A stretch of DNA of 14,258 nt from Euryarchaeota archaeon UBA54 (GCA_002495735.1 DAGM01000030.1:1225-15482); one strand, 5' to 3'. Numbered from the stretch's first letter, positions 1 to 7,678 are shown. Translations and numbers: made by a program. The notes: generated by a model not told the origin, from the sequence alone.

Positions 1-1536
1 GCCTTAGGGCCGGGAATCGATTTAGTCGAAGGTAGGGATGGATCCGCTTCCAAGGCGTGGTTTATTCAGGGCATGCTCTGGCTCATCGCAGCATCGACAC
101 TGGTCTTTGAGGGTCTGTGGTTGAAGCAAGATCCAACCGCTCTGCACAGTCTTTCAGCATGGGGTTACGACCCGACCGCGAACACGCTCATCTACGCATC
201 CAACTACGCGGCGCTGTATGGTGGGATTGGGATGCTACTGATTGGCTCCAGTCTGCATATCATGCCCCGCCTCGCCGGCACCAAACTCGCCAGTGAGAGG
301 AATGCTACACTAGTCTCGTTCCTTTGGACACTGTCAGTCCTTGTCCTAGTCGTCGCTGCCCATGACTCCGAGATACTGGGTGTGAATATCTTCCTAATCG
401 GTACCGGCATGCACGTCCTTGGCTTCATTGCCATCGTCATCAACCTGCTTCTGACTATCTCCGAGAGACAAAGAGCTCTGCCTATTCCGGGCTGGCTCAT
501 CATCATGGGGATGCTAGCAGATCCGATATCCACAGCTGCCACCATCATTACGGGCAGCATTCAAGCCGGAGCAGGGCAGTGGCTGCTGGCTCACATGATT
601 GGAGGTACCTTCTTCTTCGCTACAGCTGCAGGAGTCGCTCTGTACGTTTCGTCCAGCGCCTCGGGTAATCCGCTGTGGTCGAGGTCACTGGGAGCGGCTA
701 CACTAGTCGGTGCTCTGGCAACGATAAATCCGATAGGAGATAGCAATGGGATGATGGCTGCTGACATGCTCGGAGTCACTTTTGAGCAACTACAGCCCTC
801 ATCTCAGGACAGCATAGTCATGGCCTTCCTGATGGCTCTGGCGATGATTCCCATAATGGCTCTCGCAGCCAATGTCATGATGACCCTCAGGGGTGGCGAC
901 GCCTTCATTGAAAACTCCGATTCAGCGGGTATCGCCGAGTTGAATCTGGGCGCCTCTATGCTGCTGCCGCTGGCCGCAGCCTCGCTGTTCGTACAGTCCG
1001 ATGCTCTAGCGGCGACACCCGAACTCTCTGGTATGGCGCCAACACTGCTGCTGATGGGAATCTGGCTAATCCTAGTGCCGATTTCACTCGGAGCCGCACT
1101 TCATCTATTCCCCACAGTTACGGGCAGGAACCTTCTGTCACGCAATCGTGCCCGCTGGGCCTACTGGATGATGGTAGGTGGCGCCTTCCTCGGTCTCACG
1201 GTGTCGATGATGTCGGATTTGATTGATATGGCTCTGATTGAGGCCACAGTGGATGATTCAAGCGCCTTAGCTGCAGATGTTCAGGCAGTGGGGGCGATTC
1301 TGTTCTATGGCGCTGCAGTTGGCGCCATCATGCACACCCTCAATGCAGTCAGCGGCCTGTTCCGGGGTGCTCGGGTTGACACCGATAGAGCCACATCCAG
1401 CTCGATAACCACAGAAGCCTACTCTCTGGCCTCGCCTACTTCGGTGAGAAAGATCCTAGCAAGTGGGGCAAGCCTCGACACCACAGTGGTGCCTGTTGGG
1501 GAGAGTGACGATGCCGGCAGTGCCACAGAGTTGTGA
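1..1536 (+). CDS. Heme-copper oxidase subunit I-like membrane protein, 5' partial, ligand-depleted
   Basis: The frame is open from base 1, so the gene begins outside the window; the ATG at 73 is internal. Numbering from that Met, about ten hydrophobic helices are visible, followed by a hydrophilic tail from about residue 433. The pattern resembles subunit I of CcoN/NorB-type oxidases: a helix-II-like segment ending in PRLAG (65-69), a helix-VI-like WLLAHMIGGTFF (170-181), and a late FPTVTGR (346-352) followed by a W-rich helix. The histidines that should hold hemes and copper are mostly absent. Ser43 sits where the helix-II heme His is expected, DSNG (223-226) replaces the helix-VII His pair, and no HxH is seen before FPTVTGR. 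Only His174 matches an expected copper ligand. Family membership is inferred by eye; an unrelated polytopic protein is possible. If it is a homologue, it is probably not a working oxidase. Confidence 0.5.
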   Translation, partial: ALGPGIDLVEGRDGSASKAWFIQGMLWLIAASTLVFEGLWLKQDPTALHSLSAWGYDPTANTLIYASNYAALYGGIGMLLIGSSLHIMPRLAGTKLASERNATLVSFLWTLSVLVLVVAAHDSEILGVNIFLIGTGMHVLGFIAIVINLLLTISERQRALPIPGWLIIMGMLADPISTAATIITGSIQAGAGQWLLAHMIGGTFFFATAAGVALYVSSSASGNPLWSRSLGAATLVGALATINPIGDSNGMMAADMLGVTFEQLQPSSQDSIVMAFLMALAMIPIMALAANVMMTLRGGDAFIENSDSAGIAELNLGASMLLPLAAASLFVQSDALAATPELSGMAPTLLLMGIWLILVPISLGAALHLFPTVTGRNLLSRNRARWAYWMMVGGAFLGLTVSMMSDLIDMALIEATVDDSSALAADVQAVGAILFYGAAVGAIMHTLNAVSGLFRGARVDTDRATSSSITTEAYSLASPTSVRKILASGASLDTTVVPVGESDDAGSATEL

Positions 1537-1596
1537 GCACCTGCAGACAACCGTCACCTTGAGAGCGAGAGCCCCACTTCACTTCTGAGGGATGGC

Positions 1597-2880
1597 ATGC
1601 GCATAGGGCTCGTCGGCAAGCCGAACGTGGGTAAATCCACTACATTCTCTGCGATGACGCAGACTCCCGTGGAAATCGCCAACTACCCGTTCACGACCAT
1701 CGACCCAAACGTAGGCGTGGCGTGGCTACCTCTGCCCTCTGTGTGTGCTTGCTCCGAGTTGCGCAGAAGGAGAGAGCAGGCGGGAAGGCTCGAGGCGAAC
1801 ATCGAAGATGATCCGAGACGGGGCAGCATCTGCACTCCGAACTCCGGCTCTTGCACCGATCACCGCCGACTGGTCCCGGTAACTCTAGTGGACGTCGCCG
1901 GACTGGTCCCCGGAGCCCATGAGGGCAAGGGCCGGGGCAATCAGTTCCTTTCCGACCTCGCGAGGTGCGACGCCCTGATTCAGGTCGTGGACGTATCTGG
2001 ATCGACTGACATCAACGGGAATCCTGTTGGCAGCGGCGGCTCAGACCCAATCGAGGAACATAACTTCCTCATCGAGGAGCTTGAGGCGTGGATAGCCGGA
2101 ATACTCAGCATCGGCTGGAAGCGTGGTGCCAGACGGGTACAGGCTGAGGGTGACAGGGCTCTGATTGACTACGCTGTAGACCAACTCACCGGTATCGGCG
2201 CCTCCGAGCAGCACGTTGTAGCTGGATTCAACGCCGTGCACTCCGAACATCCCAATGCCGATGTGCCCTGGAACTGGGGAGAGGCCGAGATGAAGTCAAT
2301 GTCATCGGCGATTCGCAGCGAGCTGTTCCCGATTTCGGTCGCCGCGAACAAGGCAGACCTAGCGATGTCCGGTTCATGGATTCCACTCGCAGAGATGATT
2401 CGGAGTGAGGGTGGCGTACTCGTTGCGACCAGCGCCGAGGCTGAACTGGCACTCAGCAGGGCCTCGCAGGCAGGTCTAATCGAGCATAGCATCGGAGAGT
2501 CGGACTTCGAAATCACGCCCGAGGGGGAAGCGAGGCTATCACAAACTCAGAGGAAGGCACTGACATCGATTACTGAATCTCTGGTTTGGGAAGGGGGCGG
2601 ACTCGTCGGTCTGTTGTCCGAAGTGGTCTTCGGCACACTCTCGCACAGGGTGGCGTACCCGGTTCAGGACGAGACCCAATGGGTCGACGGTGACGGCAAT
2701 ATCCTCCCTGACGCATTACTGGTCGCTGAGGGAACTACAGCGAAAGGACTTGCTTACGCGGTCCACTCCGATCTCGGTGATGGCTTCATCAGGGCGGTTG
2801 ATGCCAGATCATCGAGAGTCATTGGCGCCGAGTACGAAGTGCAGGATGGGGACGTAATCAGTATCTACGCTAAGACCTAA
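1597..2880 (+). CDS. ychF: YchF/Obg-family GTP-binding protein with C-terminal TGS domain
   Basis: A TRAFAC-class P-loop NTPase of the archaeal YchF-like group, soluble and thought to act in translation. Visible motifs: G1 GKPNVGKST at residues 7-15, NYPFTTIDPN just after as in Obg/YchF proteins, G3 DVAGLVPGA starting at Asp99, and G4 NKAD at 251-254. Between G2 and G3 lies a Cys-containing insert (CACSEL, then CTPNSGSCTD), typical of archaeal members. The last 75 or so residues form the TGS domain. The NKAD G4 motif predicts GTP specificity, whereas bacterial YchF has an altered G4 and uses ATP. At 427 residues it is slightly longer than the roughly 390-400 usual for archaeal homologues. The start is ATG 1597, with GAGGG five bases upstream. 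Its TAA directly abuts the stop codon of the convergent gene. Confidence 0.9.
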   Translation: MRIGLVGKPNVGKSTTFSAMTQTPVEIANYPFTTIDPNVGVAWLPLPSVCACSELRRRREQAGRLEANIEDDPRRGSICTPNSGSCTDHRRLVPVTLVDVAGLVPGAHEGKGRGNQFLSDLARCDALIQVVDVSGSTDINGNPVGSGGSDPIEEHNFLIEELEAWIAGILSIGWKRGARRVQAEGDRALIDYAVDQLTGIGASEQHVVAGFNAVHSEHPNADVPWNWGEAEMKSMSSAIRSELFPISVAANKADLAMSGSWIPLAEMIRSEGGVLVATSAEAELALSRASQAGLIEHSIGESDFEITPEGEARLSQTQRKALTSITESLVWEGGGLVGLLSEVVFGTLSHRVAYPVQDETQWVDGDGNILPDALLVAEGTTAKGLAYAVHSDLGDGFIRAVDARSSRVIGAEYEVQDGDVISIYAKT

Positions 2881-3558
2881 TCAGGTCTCTACGTCGATGA
2901 CGGGTTGCAGTATCAATTCGTAGGTCATAACGGTCCAAGTGATATCGTACTCCTCGTCAGAATCGATGATGGAACCCAGAGGAGATGGAGGGGAGTTGAT
3001 TTCAGCTGTAATCGTGGCAGCCCAAGTGCCTCTGCCCATGCCACCATCCACCCACATGTTGCGCAATTCTGATTCGCTCATCCCGGTAGCCGTGTAGTTC
3101 GCTCCAGTGTAGTTCTGAGTGACATCCCATCGAAGTGTGAAACCCGAATCACCTCCTGAGCAAGGCCCGTCATCGGTTTGGTCTACGAACTCACCCTCGA
3201 CCTGACTAACATCGCTGCTGCCCTCTGCACTGTCAGTGAAACCCGGTCCGGGATCATCGTTGTCATTGCACTCTACATTCAACTCGACATATCCGATATC
3301 CAACTCAGACATGACGTCGAAGAAGGTGTCATGGGTGTCTCCATCTCCCAACATCTGGGATTCCTGCATGATTATCGGAGTCTCAGCGAATCCGACCTCC
3401 CAATCGCCCGAGGGGCCCGAAAAACCTCCTCCAATCATGTCGTCATCAATCAAGGAAGGCATCAACTGGAAGTACAACGGGAAGGCCAGCATGAAAGCCA
3501 CACTTATCCCGAGGATTCTCATCTTCCTCGGCGTGTTGACTAGATCTTCAAAGTCCAT
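2881..3558 (-). CDS. Membrane-anchored acidic protein of unknown function
   Basis: 225 residues, not recognised. The N-terminus (MDFEDLVNTPRKMR) is followed by one hydrophobic segment at about 14-37, best read as a signal anchor with the rest outside the cell: positive charges lie before it and the remainder is polar. The exported part is strongly acidic, with two Cys (in VECNDNDD and GPCSGG) and an NYTGANYT stretch carrying possible N-glycosylation sequons. The end looks beta-rich (TWAATITAEI, ITWTVMTYELIL), suggesting a small beta-sandwich. It is last in the leftward gene string, 108 bases after the lipoprotein gene. No clear Shine-Dalgarno site precedes the ATG. The stop is TGA at 2881-2883, touching the TAA of the convergent gene. 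High Asp/Glu content is common in exported proteins of marine archaea and does not give a function. Confidence 0.7.
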   Translation of the reverse strand: MDFEDLVNTPRKMRILGISVAFMLAFPLYFQLMPSLIDDDMIGGGFSGPSGDWEVGFAETPIIMQESQMLGDGDTHDTFFDVMSELDIGYVELNVECNDNDDPGPGFTDSAEGSSDVSQVEGEFVDQTDDGPCSGGDSGFTLRWDVTQNYTGANYTATGMSESELRNMWVDGGMGRGTWAATITAEINSPPSPLGSIIDSDEEYDITWTVMTYELILQPVIDVET

Positions 3559-3666
3559 GTTGTTCCCGTGCCGCCGTCAGCACGCCCCCTATCAAACACT
3601 CTCATTCTGCGTTTGTTACAGGTTCTTTCACGAACCCACATTAATTTCAGATGAGGATTGTAGGGC

Positions 3667-4782
3667 CTAATGGTTGTGTTCACCACTGCCTTCACCCCTC
3701 GCCTCATTCCAGCACGAGTCTTCGGGGTCGCTGACCGCTCCCTCTTCCTTCAGACATGGGTGGTGGTTGGTAAAGACGTCGAATTCGGTTAGCCAAGGCT
3801 CGATGATCCATGCATGCGTCATCCAGTAATCATCCAGATACACATTGGTTCCATCTCGATAATGGCAGTCCTCATCGTTGATGTCCTCGCCGACCACTTG
3901 GAAGCTGGAGTTAGTGAAACAGAGCGTTTCATGGACATGCCACCAGTCGTTATCACCAGAGAATCCTGAGGGGGGGTTTACTGAGTCTGTCTGCACGTAC
4001 CATGCAAACCCGACGAGCCCCGCATCCTGTGCGCTGCTGGCGTACATCAGGAACTCCGGTCGTTCGAAATCGAAATCATCGTCCATTCTAGTGCCTAGGA
4101 ACTCGGGGTTGAGGGGGTCGAAATCGTCATTCTCCATCGAGAAGTCACCTAACCGGACGTGATGCGTGCCCATGCCCCTGACGTAGTCCACCGCCATGTG
4201 GAATCCGTCCGCCTCGGCATCGGCGAGTGTGGGCCATTGCATCGCCCACGCAATCGCGGCTTCGAACTGCTCTGAGACATCGATACAGTCCTGCCATGAC
4301 AGCATCCCTTTCGTCATCTCGTGATAGGCGGGAGCAAGGTGGTCGCCGTGGTCCTGATCATCGCCGTGTCCGGTGCCCGTCGAGTGGCACCACCACGGAC
4401 GCATCGACATGTCGACCTCAGAATCTGCACAGCCGTCGCTGGCTGCGGTCTCGTTGGCAGGCGTGGAGGGACATGAGTCGTCAGCATCGACGAGGCCGTC
4501 ACCGTCATCGTCCCTCTCAGTCGCACTGCATCCGTTCTTGTCCGTATCTTCGCCAATCAAGGTCTGCACACACAAATCATTCGCATCCGAGACACCATCC
4601 GCGTCACTATCCTTCTGGCTCGCCGAACAACCGCTCTCGTCCACCGCTTCTTCGATAGGGGTAAAAGAGCACAGGTCCAGCTCGTCGGAAACGCCATCGA
4701 CATCCTTGTCGGCAGGTCCCATGCAACCAGAGAGCGAACCGCCTAGCAGTAGCAGGGCCACCAGCGAGGCTTTGAGATTCAC
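3667..4782 (-). CDS. Secreted lipoprotein with three thrombospondin type 3 repeats
   Basis: Start chosen at GTG 4782, which gives MNLKASLVALLLLGGSLSGC, a compact lipoprotein signal with the lipobox Cys at residue 20. A TTG at 4800 in the same frame would add six residues and lacks a Shine-Dalgarno site. Three Asp-rich calcium-binding repeats of the thrombospondin type 3 kind (D-x-D-x-DG-x-x-D-x-x-D-x-C) follow at 25-52, 58-85 and 91-118, exactly 33 residues apart, each with two Cys. Next comes a His/Trp-rich stretch (CHSTGTGHGDDQDHGDH) and a C-terminal domain of about 220 residues containing GMGTHH (203-208), PEFLMYA, GLVGFAWYV and NDWWHVHETLC. This recalls an uncharacterised bacterial family with GMGYHY...PE.LLY motifs, matched from memory only. 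Likely role: a lipid-anchored surface protein with Ca2+-stiffened stalk and possibly metal-binding head. The ligand is unknown. Confidence 0.8.
   Translation of the reverse strand: MNLKASLVALLLLGGSLSGCMGPADKDVDGVSDELDLCSFTPIEEAVDESGCSASQKDSDADGVSDANDLCVQTLIGEDTDKNGCSATERDDDGDGLVDADDSCPSTPANETAASDGCADSEVDMSMRPWWCHSTGTGHGDDQDHGDHLAPAYHEMTKGMLSWQDCIDVSEQFEAAIAWAMQWPTLADAEADGFHMAVDYVRGMGTHHVRLGDFSMENDDFDPLNPEFLGTRMDDDFDFERPEFLMYASSAQDAGLVGFAWYVQTDSVNPPSGFSGDNDWWHVHETLCFTNSSFQVVGEDINDEDCHYRDGTNVYLDDYWMTHAWIIEPWLTEFDVFTNHHPCLKEEGAVSDPEDSCWNEARGEGSGEHNH
4429..4710 (-). repeat. Three tandem thrombospondin type 3 repeats (33-residue period)
   Basis: Within the lipoprotein, three copies of an Asp-ladder motif, DKDVDGVSDELDLC, DSDADGVSDANDLC and DDDGDGLVDADDSC, are each followed about 14 residues later by a second Cys (SGC, NGC, DGC). 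The spacing is exactly 33 residues (99 bases). In the thrombospondin family such repeats wrap around Ca2+ ions with a disulphide per repeat. Here they probably form a rigid stalk between the lipid anchor and the C-terminal domain. Confidence 0.85.
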
Positions 4783-4805
4783 ACCCCGAAGAACGTACAA
4801 TGGAT

Positions 4806-4812
4806 GATAAAT
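4806..4812 (-). promoter_or_regulatory. Candidate TATA box for the lipoprotein gene (leaderless mRNA)
   Basis: The minus strand reads ATTTATC, centred at 4809, 27 bases before the GTG at 4782. That is the spacing of an archaeal TATA box to a transcript starting at the start codon. It supports GTG 4782 over the upstream TTG and suggests the lipoprotein has its own promoter, although it lies only about 35 bases past the stop of the preceding gene. Confidence 0.4.
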
Positions 4813-4815
4813 CCA

Positions 4816-5319
4816 TCATTCATCTGAATCACTTCTATTCCAGTCATCGGTATCGACTCCCTCGCCTCGGAACAGCACCCTTGAGCGCCTGAATTCTGGG
4901 AGGAAGTACCCTATCATGGAGCGCTCGCCAAAACTCCACTTCCAAGGGCAGCGAGGGAGTGAACCGGCCCACTGCTTCAACAGCGAGGTCCAAATCTCAC
5001 CCTCCATCTGACGAGGGATCTCAAATGACACTGTGGACAGTCTCCCAGCCGAACCTGGAACGTAGGACCATGAGCGTATGGAGAAACCTGCAGACTCACC
5101 GTCTTCCACGACCAGACCGATTACCCTCGCCTGCCTTGATATTGGAACGATGATGGCCCATCTGTGGACCATCCGCGACTCCTGAATTCGCCTCATTTCC
5201 CATCCGCGCGCCTCTCCAATCTCGCGTAGAGCGCGGATGGCATCAGTAGGGGCGATGCTGACCGGAATCTCAAGCAGCCGGCTAGACGCCATCGCCTCGG
5301 CCTCTAGGCTCTCGCCCAT
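4816..5319 (-). CDS. Hypothetical protein downstream of ribosomal protein P1
   Basis: 167 residues with no family I recognise. No signal peptide or membrane helix is visible, so it is predicted to be cytosolic. Alternating hydrophobic strands and helices are seen: LLEIPVSIAP, then a helix (TDAIRALREIGEARGW), then strands (RWAIIVPIS, ARVIGLVVED, FSIRSWSYV), then LSTVSFEIPRQMEGEIWTSLLKQWAG. This order suggests a small alpha/beta fold, perhaps SRPBCC-like or a two-layer sandwich, but that is a guess. Trp is frequent (seven or more residues) and the C-terminal tail is acidic (DTDDWNRSDSDE). The ATG at 5319 is the first in frame; a second Met at residue 10 (5292) is a plausible alternative. It begins 32 bases after the P1 stop, so it may be read through from the ribosomal operon. 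Confidence 0.65.
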   Translation of the reverse strand: MGESLEAEAMASSRLLEIPVSIAPTDAIRALREIGEARGWEMRRIQESRMVHRWAIIVPISRQARVIGLVVEDGESAGFSIRSWSYVPGSAGRLSTVSFEIPRQMEGEIWTSLLKQWAGSLPRCPWKWSFGERSMIGYFLPEFRRSRVLFRGEGVDTDDWNRSDSDE

Positions 5320-5351
5320 AGCGGCTTCGCGTCAAGTTGTGTCCTGCGGGA

Positions 5352-5666
5352 TCAGCCGAAGAGTGAGCCGAGGCCTTCGAAGCCAGCGCCCTCGTCCTCA
5401 GGCTCTTCCTCTGCAGCCTCTTCCTCAGCCGGAGCCGCCTCAGCGCCACCGCCGCCAGAGGCAGCAGGTGCGGCCGAAGCAACCGGAGCTGCCACGGCGG
5501 TAGCCATGGCCTCACCAATATCGACGGAGCCCAAGGATGCGACTAGAGCCTTCACACGGCCTTCGTCAGCATCCACTCCAGCAGCGGTCAAAACCGCGCT
5601 TACAGCGTCTTCATCAATGTTCTTCTCAGCAGAGTGCAGTAGCATTGCAGCATATACATATTCCAT
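5352..5666 (-). CDS. rpl12: Ribosomal protein P1 (archaeal L12), large-subunit stalk
   Basis: 104 residues from the ATG at 5666. The N-terminal dimerisation domain opens with [20 protein letters not shown], typical of archaeal L12/P1. An Ala/Gly-rich hinge (about residues 57-77) and an acidic Glu-rich segment follow, and the protein ends in [10 protein letters not shown], the tail that captures translational GTPase factors. The protein dimerises on the helical spine of P0 to form the stalk. An in-frame ATG at 5687 would add seven Lys-rich residues (MKKKVKK) and overlap the L10 stop. I prefer 5666 because the family begins at MEYVYA and because GGTGA lies about six bases ahead of it. It starts 17 bases after L10. 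Confidence 0.95.
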   Translation of the reverse strand: MEYVYAAMLLHSAEKNIDEDAVSAVLTAAGVDADEGRVKALVASLGSVDIGEAMATAVAAPVASAAPAASGGGGAEAAPAEEEAAEEEPEDEGAGFEGLGSLFG

Positions 5667-5683
5667 TTTTTTCACCTTTTTTT

Positions 5684-6706
5684 TCAACCGAAGAGGTCGC
5701 CCAGTCCATCGAACTCGACTTCCTCCTCTTCCCCATCTTCCTCCTCGACCGGTGCCTCGGCACCTGCTTCTGAGTCAGCCGCATCGGAGGGTGCGGCAGC
5801 AGCGCTCGTACTCGCTGCGGCACCGAGTGCCTGAGCGAGCGCCTCATCGAGCGCTGAGGAATCTAACTGACCTGCAAGGGCCATAGCGTGCGCGTTCGCG
5901 CGTGAGATAAACAGTAAAGCAGTCTCGTCGTTGACGACCCCTGCTTCTATGGCGACGGACATCGCCTCGCTGCTGGCCTTGGACAACAGCGTGGGCATAG
6001 TGGTCGTCGAGAACCATCGTGTGTTGCATGCCAAGTTGAAGGCGCCCGAGGTCGCTGAGATAACATCGCTCTTGAAACCGTCCAAATCGAGATTCAGGGA
6101 TGAGGCAGGGAACACGACTCCATCCTCTACGGCTCCAGTCAGGATTAGCCCGATCTCTATCGGAGTTATTCCTAGCTTGGCCAGCATAATCCCAAGGTCA
6201 CCGGAGATGGTTTCACCCTCGTTGACTACGGTAACAGTCTTCTGGATGGCGACCTTGCCCCTGTCTATCTTGGCTGGTATGCCTACTGCGTTGAACTCGC
6301 CCACAATAGGTCCCGGTCCGAACTCGGTTGGACCCTTCTCGACCACAATATCTGAGGGAGCCTTTTCACCCTCCTTAGCCGCGCGGCCCTGACGGGTTTC
6401 CTCGAGTTTAGCAAACAGCTCGAAGGAGTTCAGGCTCTCGGAATGTACTATGCAGGGCTGGACAGCCCCATCGAGCAGCTCGCCGAGACTATCTCCAGAC
6501 AGGCCGGCCTGTTCCCAAGCGATCCTAATCAGCGTCTTCTTTGCCATTGTCATCGTCATCTTATCGCGCAGCGAGTTGCGCATGCCCAGCATATTCCCGG
6601 CAGGCACTCCTCCGATATCCACAATCCCGACGATGCCATCGTTGGAGAGTATCTCTGCGAGTTCGGACACCCGGTCCTTCTTCCAGGGTGCTACCTTGGC
6701 CATCAT
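5684..6706 (-). CDS. rplP0: Ribosomal protein L10 (P0), base of the stalk
   Basis: 340 residues, full-length for an archaeal/eukaryotic P0-type L10. The N-terminal rRNA-binding domain ([18 protein letters not shown], then MRNSLRDKM and [12 protein letters not shown]) is followed by the archaeal insertion domain ([24 protein letters not shown] through [17 protein letters not shown]). Then come long helices that bind P1 dimers (about residues 235-300), an Ala-rich hinge and an acidic tail ending FDGLGDLFG, matching the end of P1. It anchors the stalk on 23S rRNA beside L11. The start ATG 6706 overlaps the L1 stop by four bases (ATGA). The second ATG at 6703 is better spaced from GGTGA and may be the true start. 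Coupling to L1 looks likely. Confidence 0.97.
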   Translation of the reverse strand: MMAKVAPWKKDRVSELAEILSNDGIVGIVDIGGVPAGNMLGMRNSLRDKMTMTMAKKTLIRIAWEQAGLSGDSLGELLDGAVQPCIVHSESLNSFELFAKLEETRQGRAAKEGEKAPSDIVVEKGPTEFGPGPIVGEFNAVGIPAKIDRGKVAIQKTVTVVNEGETISGDLGIMLAKLGITPIEIGLILTGAVEDGVVFPASSLNLDLDGFKSDVISATSGAFNLACNTRWFSTTTMPTLLSKASSEAMSVAIEAGVVNDETALLFISRANAHAMALAGQLDSSALDEALAQALGAAASTSAAAAPSDAADSEAGAEAPVEEEDGEEEEVEFDGLGDLFG

Positions 6707-7347
6707 TCAATCACCTTCACCTTGATAGAGGGCCCCATCGAGGTTTTGATGTAGCACGAGCGGATGTTCCCAGCTCCTCTCTCCAGTTTGCCGATGACCC
6801 GGTTCCAGATTGCCATTGCATTAGTGGTGAGGTCGTCGACCCCCTGCTCACGCGAGCCCATTGCGGTGTGGAAGGTGATATGGTCTCGTGACCTGACAAT
6901 CGCGGTATCCTTGAGTCCGGCGGCAATCGTTCCAGGGTCTAGATTGGGAGGGACCGGGCGAGGCATCTTGCCACGCGGTCCTAGTACGACACCGAGGAAT
7001 CTTCCAACGGTCCCCATGTGGGGTATCTCGGACAGGAAGAAGTCACTCTTGTTGGCCATCTTGCGGGCTTGTTGCCGGTTGCCGCCCAGATCCTCAATGG
7101 TGGATGGATCTATGACATCAATTCCGGCGGCCTTGGCCTTGGTGGCCATCTCGCCGCCAGCAAACATCGTGATGCGTATCGGTTTGCCCCTTCCGGTGGG
7201 CAGGCGAACCTCTTCCTGGATCCTGTTCGTCGGATTCTTCAGATCAACATCCCTGAGGGTGAAAGCCATCTCGACTGACTCGACGAACTTGCGCTCTGGC
7301 GACTCATCGAGAGCCTGTTGAATCGCGCTCTGAATGTTTTCCTGCAT
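6703..7347 (-). CDS. rpl1: Ribosomal protein L1
   Basis: 214 residues from ATG 7347, the usual length for archaeal L1. The open frame extends 28 codons further upstream, but the family starts at MQENIQSAIQQALDESPERK and a strong GGAGGTG lies six bases before this ATG. Hallmarks: NFxESV-like KFVESVEMAFTLRDVDLKNP, then the second domain with GGEMATKAKAAGIDVI, then the very conserved VVLGPRGKMPRPVPPN. The end contains AGNIRSCYIKTSMGPSIKVKV. L1 forms the mobile L1 stalk next to the E site and in archaea and bacteria can repress its own mRNA. It follows L11 by 52 bases and overlaps L10 by four. Confidence 0.97.
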   Translation of the reverse strand: MQENIQSAIQQALDESPERKFVESVEMAFTLRDVDLKNPTNRIQEEVRLPTGRGKPIRITMFAGGEMATKAKAAGIDVIDPSTIEDLGGNRQQARKMANKSDFFLSEIPHMGTVGRFLGVVLGPRGKMPRPVPPNLDPGTIAAGLKDTAIVRSRDHITFHTAMGSREQGVDDLTTNAMAIWNRVIGKLERGAGNIRSCYIKTSMGPSIKVKVIE

Positions 7348-7354
7348 TTTTTCC

Positions 7355-7374
7355 ACCTCCGCGGTCAACGAGGT
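7355..7374 (-). promoter_or_regulatory. Possible hairpin masking the L1 Shine-Dalgarno site
   Basis: On the minus strand ACCTC (7374-7370) can pair with GAGGT (7359-7355), part of the GGAGGTG ribosome binding site of L1, leaving a ten-base loop. A five-base stem is weak and may be chance, but it lies in the L11-L1 spacer where translational control of L1 would be placed. Confidence 0.2.
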
Positions 7375-7399
7375 CACCCTCTCCCGCAATTCGTGATTC

Positions 7400-7678
7400 T
7401 CAACTGAAATGTTCGCTAAACCTACCCTCACTCATCGCTTGCAAAGCATCCTTCGGTGCCATGCCCTCGACATTCACTCTCATAGAGACACAAGTGCCCA
7501 TAATCTCACGGCTTCGGGCGTACAGATTGGCGCCCGTGAGCCGGTCTTTCTGGTCCTCTGCCAGCTTCTTGACCTGATCCATAGTCAGGTTCTCAGAAGA
7601 CTCCTCCCAGGAGCCATTACACGTCTTCTGTCCGAGCATCTGAATCACCTTGTGTGGCGTTTCATTACGTGCAGACAT
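7400..7678 (-). CDS. rpl11: Ribosomal protein L11, C-terminal domain only
   Basis: 92 residues, against about 160 in other archaea. Everything present matches the rRNA-binding C-terminal domain: NETPHKVIQMLG corresponds to the TPPxSALIKKELG segment, then NLTMDQVKKLAEDQKDRL (30-47) and REIMGTCVSMRVNVEG (57-72). The N-terminal domain (Gly/Pro-rich AGPPLGPALGPLG region and linker) is missing. The ATG at 7678 is preceded by AGGAGG nine bases upstream. Only 86 bases separate it from the spt5 stop, too few for the roughly 70 missing residues in any frame. The Gly normally following GTCVSM is Arg67. The protein should still bind the 23S GTPase-centre RNA but cannot supply the flexible part facing elongation factors and the stalk. 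It sits in the usual place between spt5 and L1. Confidence 0.9.
   Translation of the reverse strand: MSARNETPHKVIQMLGQKTCNGSWEESSENLTMDQVKKLAEDQKDRLTGANLYARSREIMGTCVSMRVNVEGMAPKDALQAMSEGRFSEHFS

Noticed and set aside
4227..4807. Several overlapping plus-strand open frames opposite the lipoprotein gene
   Set aside because: Their low-complexity Arg/His- or Ser-rich translations are what the Asp-rich repeat gene gives when read backwards; no start signals or family features.
5282..6029. Open frames of 60-150 codons overlapping the P1 and L10 genes in other frames and strands
   Set aside because: They are shadows of GC-biased ribosomal protein genes with no ribosome binding site or recognisable product.
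7348..7431. 28 extra N-terminal codons of L1 (Met at 7431)
   Set aside because: They overlap the L11 3' end, are unlike any L1 N-terminus, and a strong Shine-Dalgarno site points to ATG 7347.
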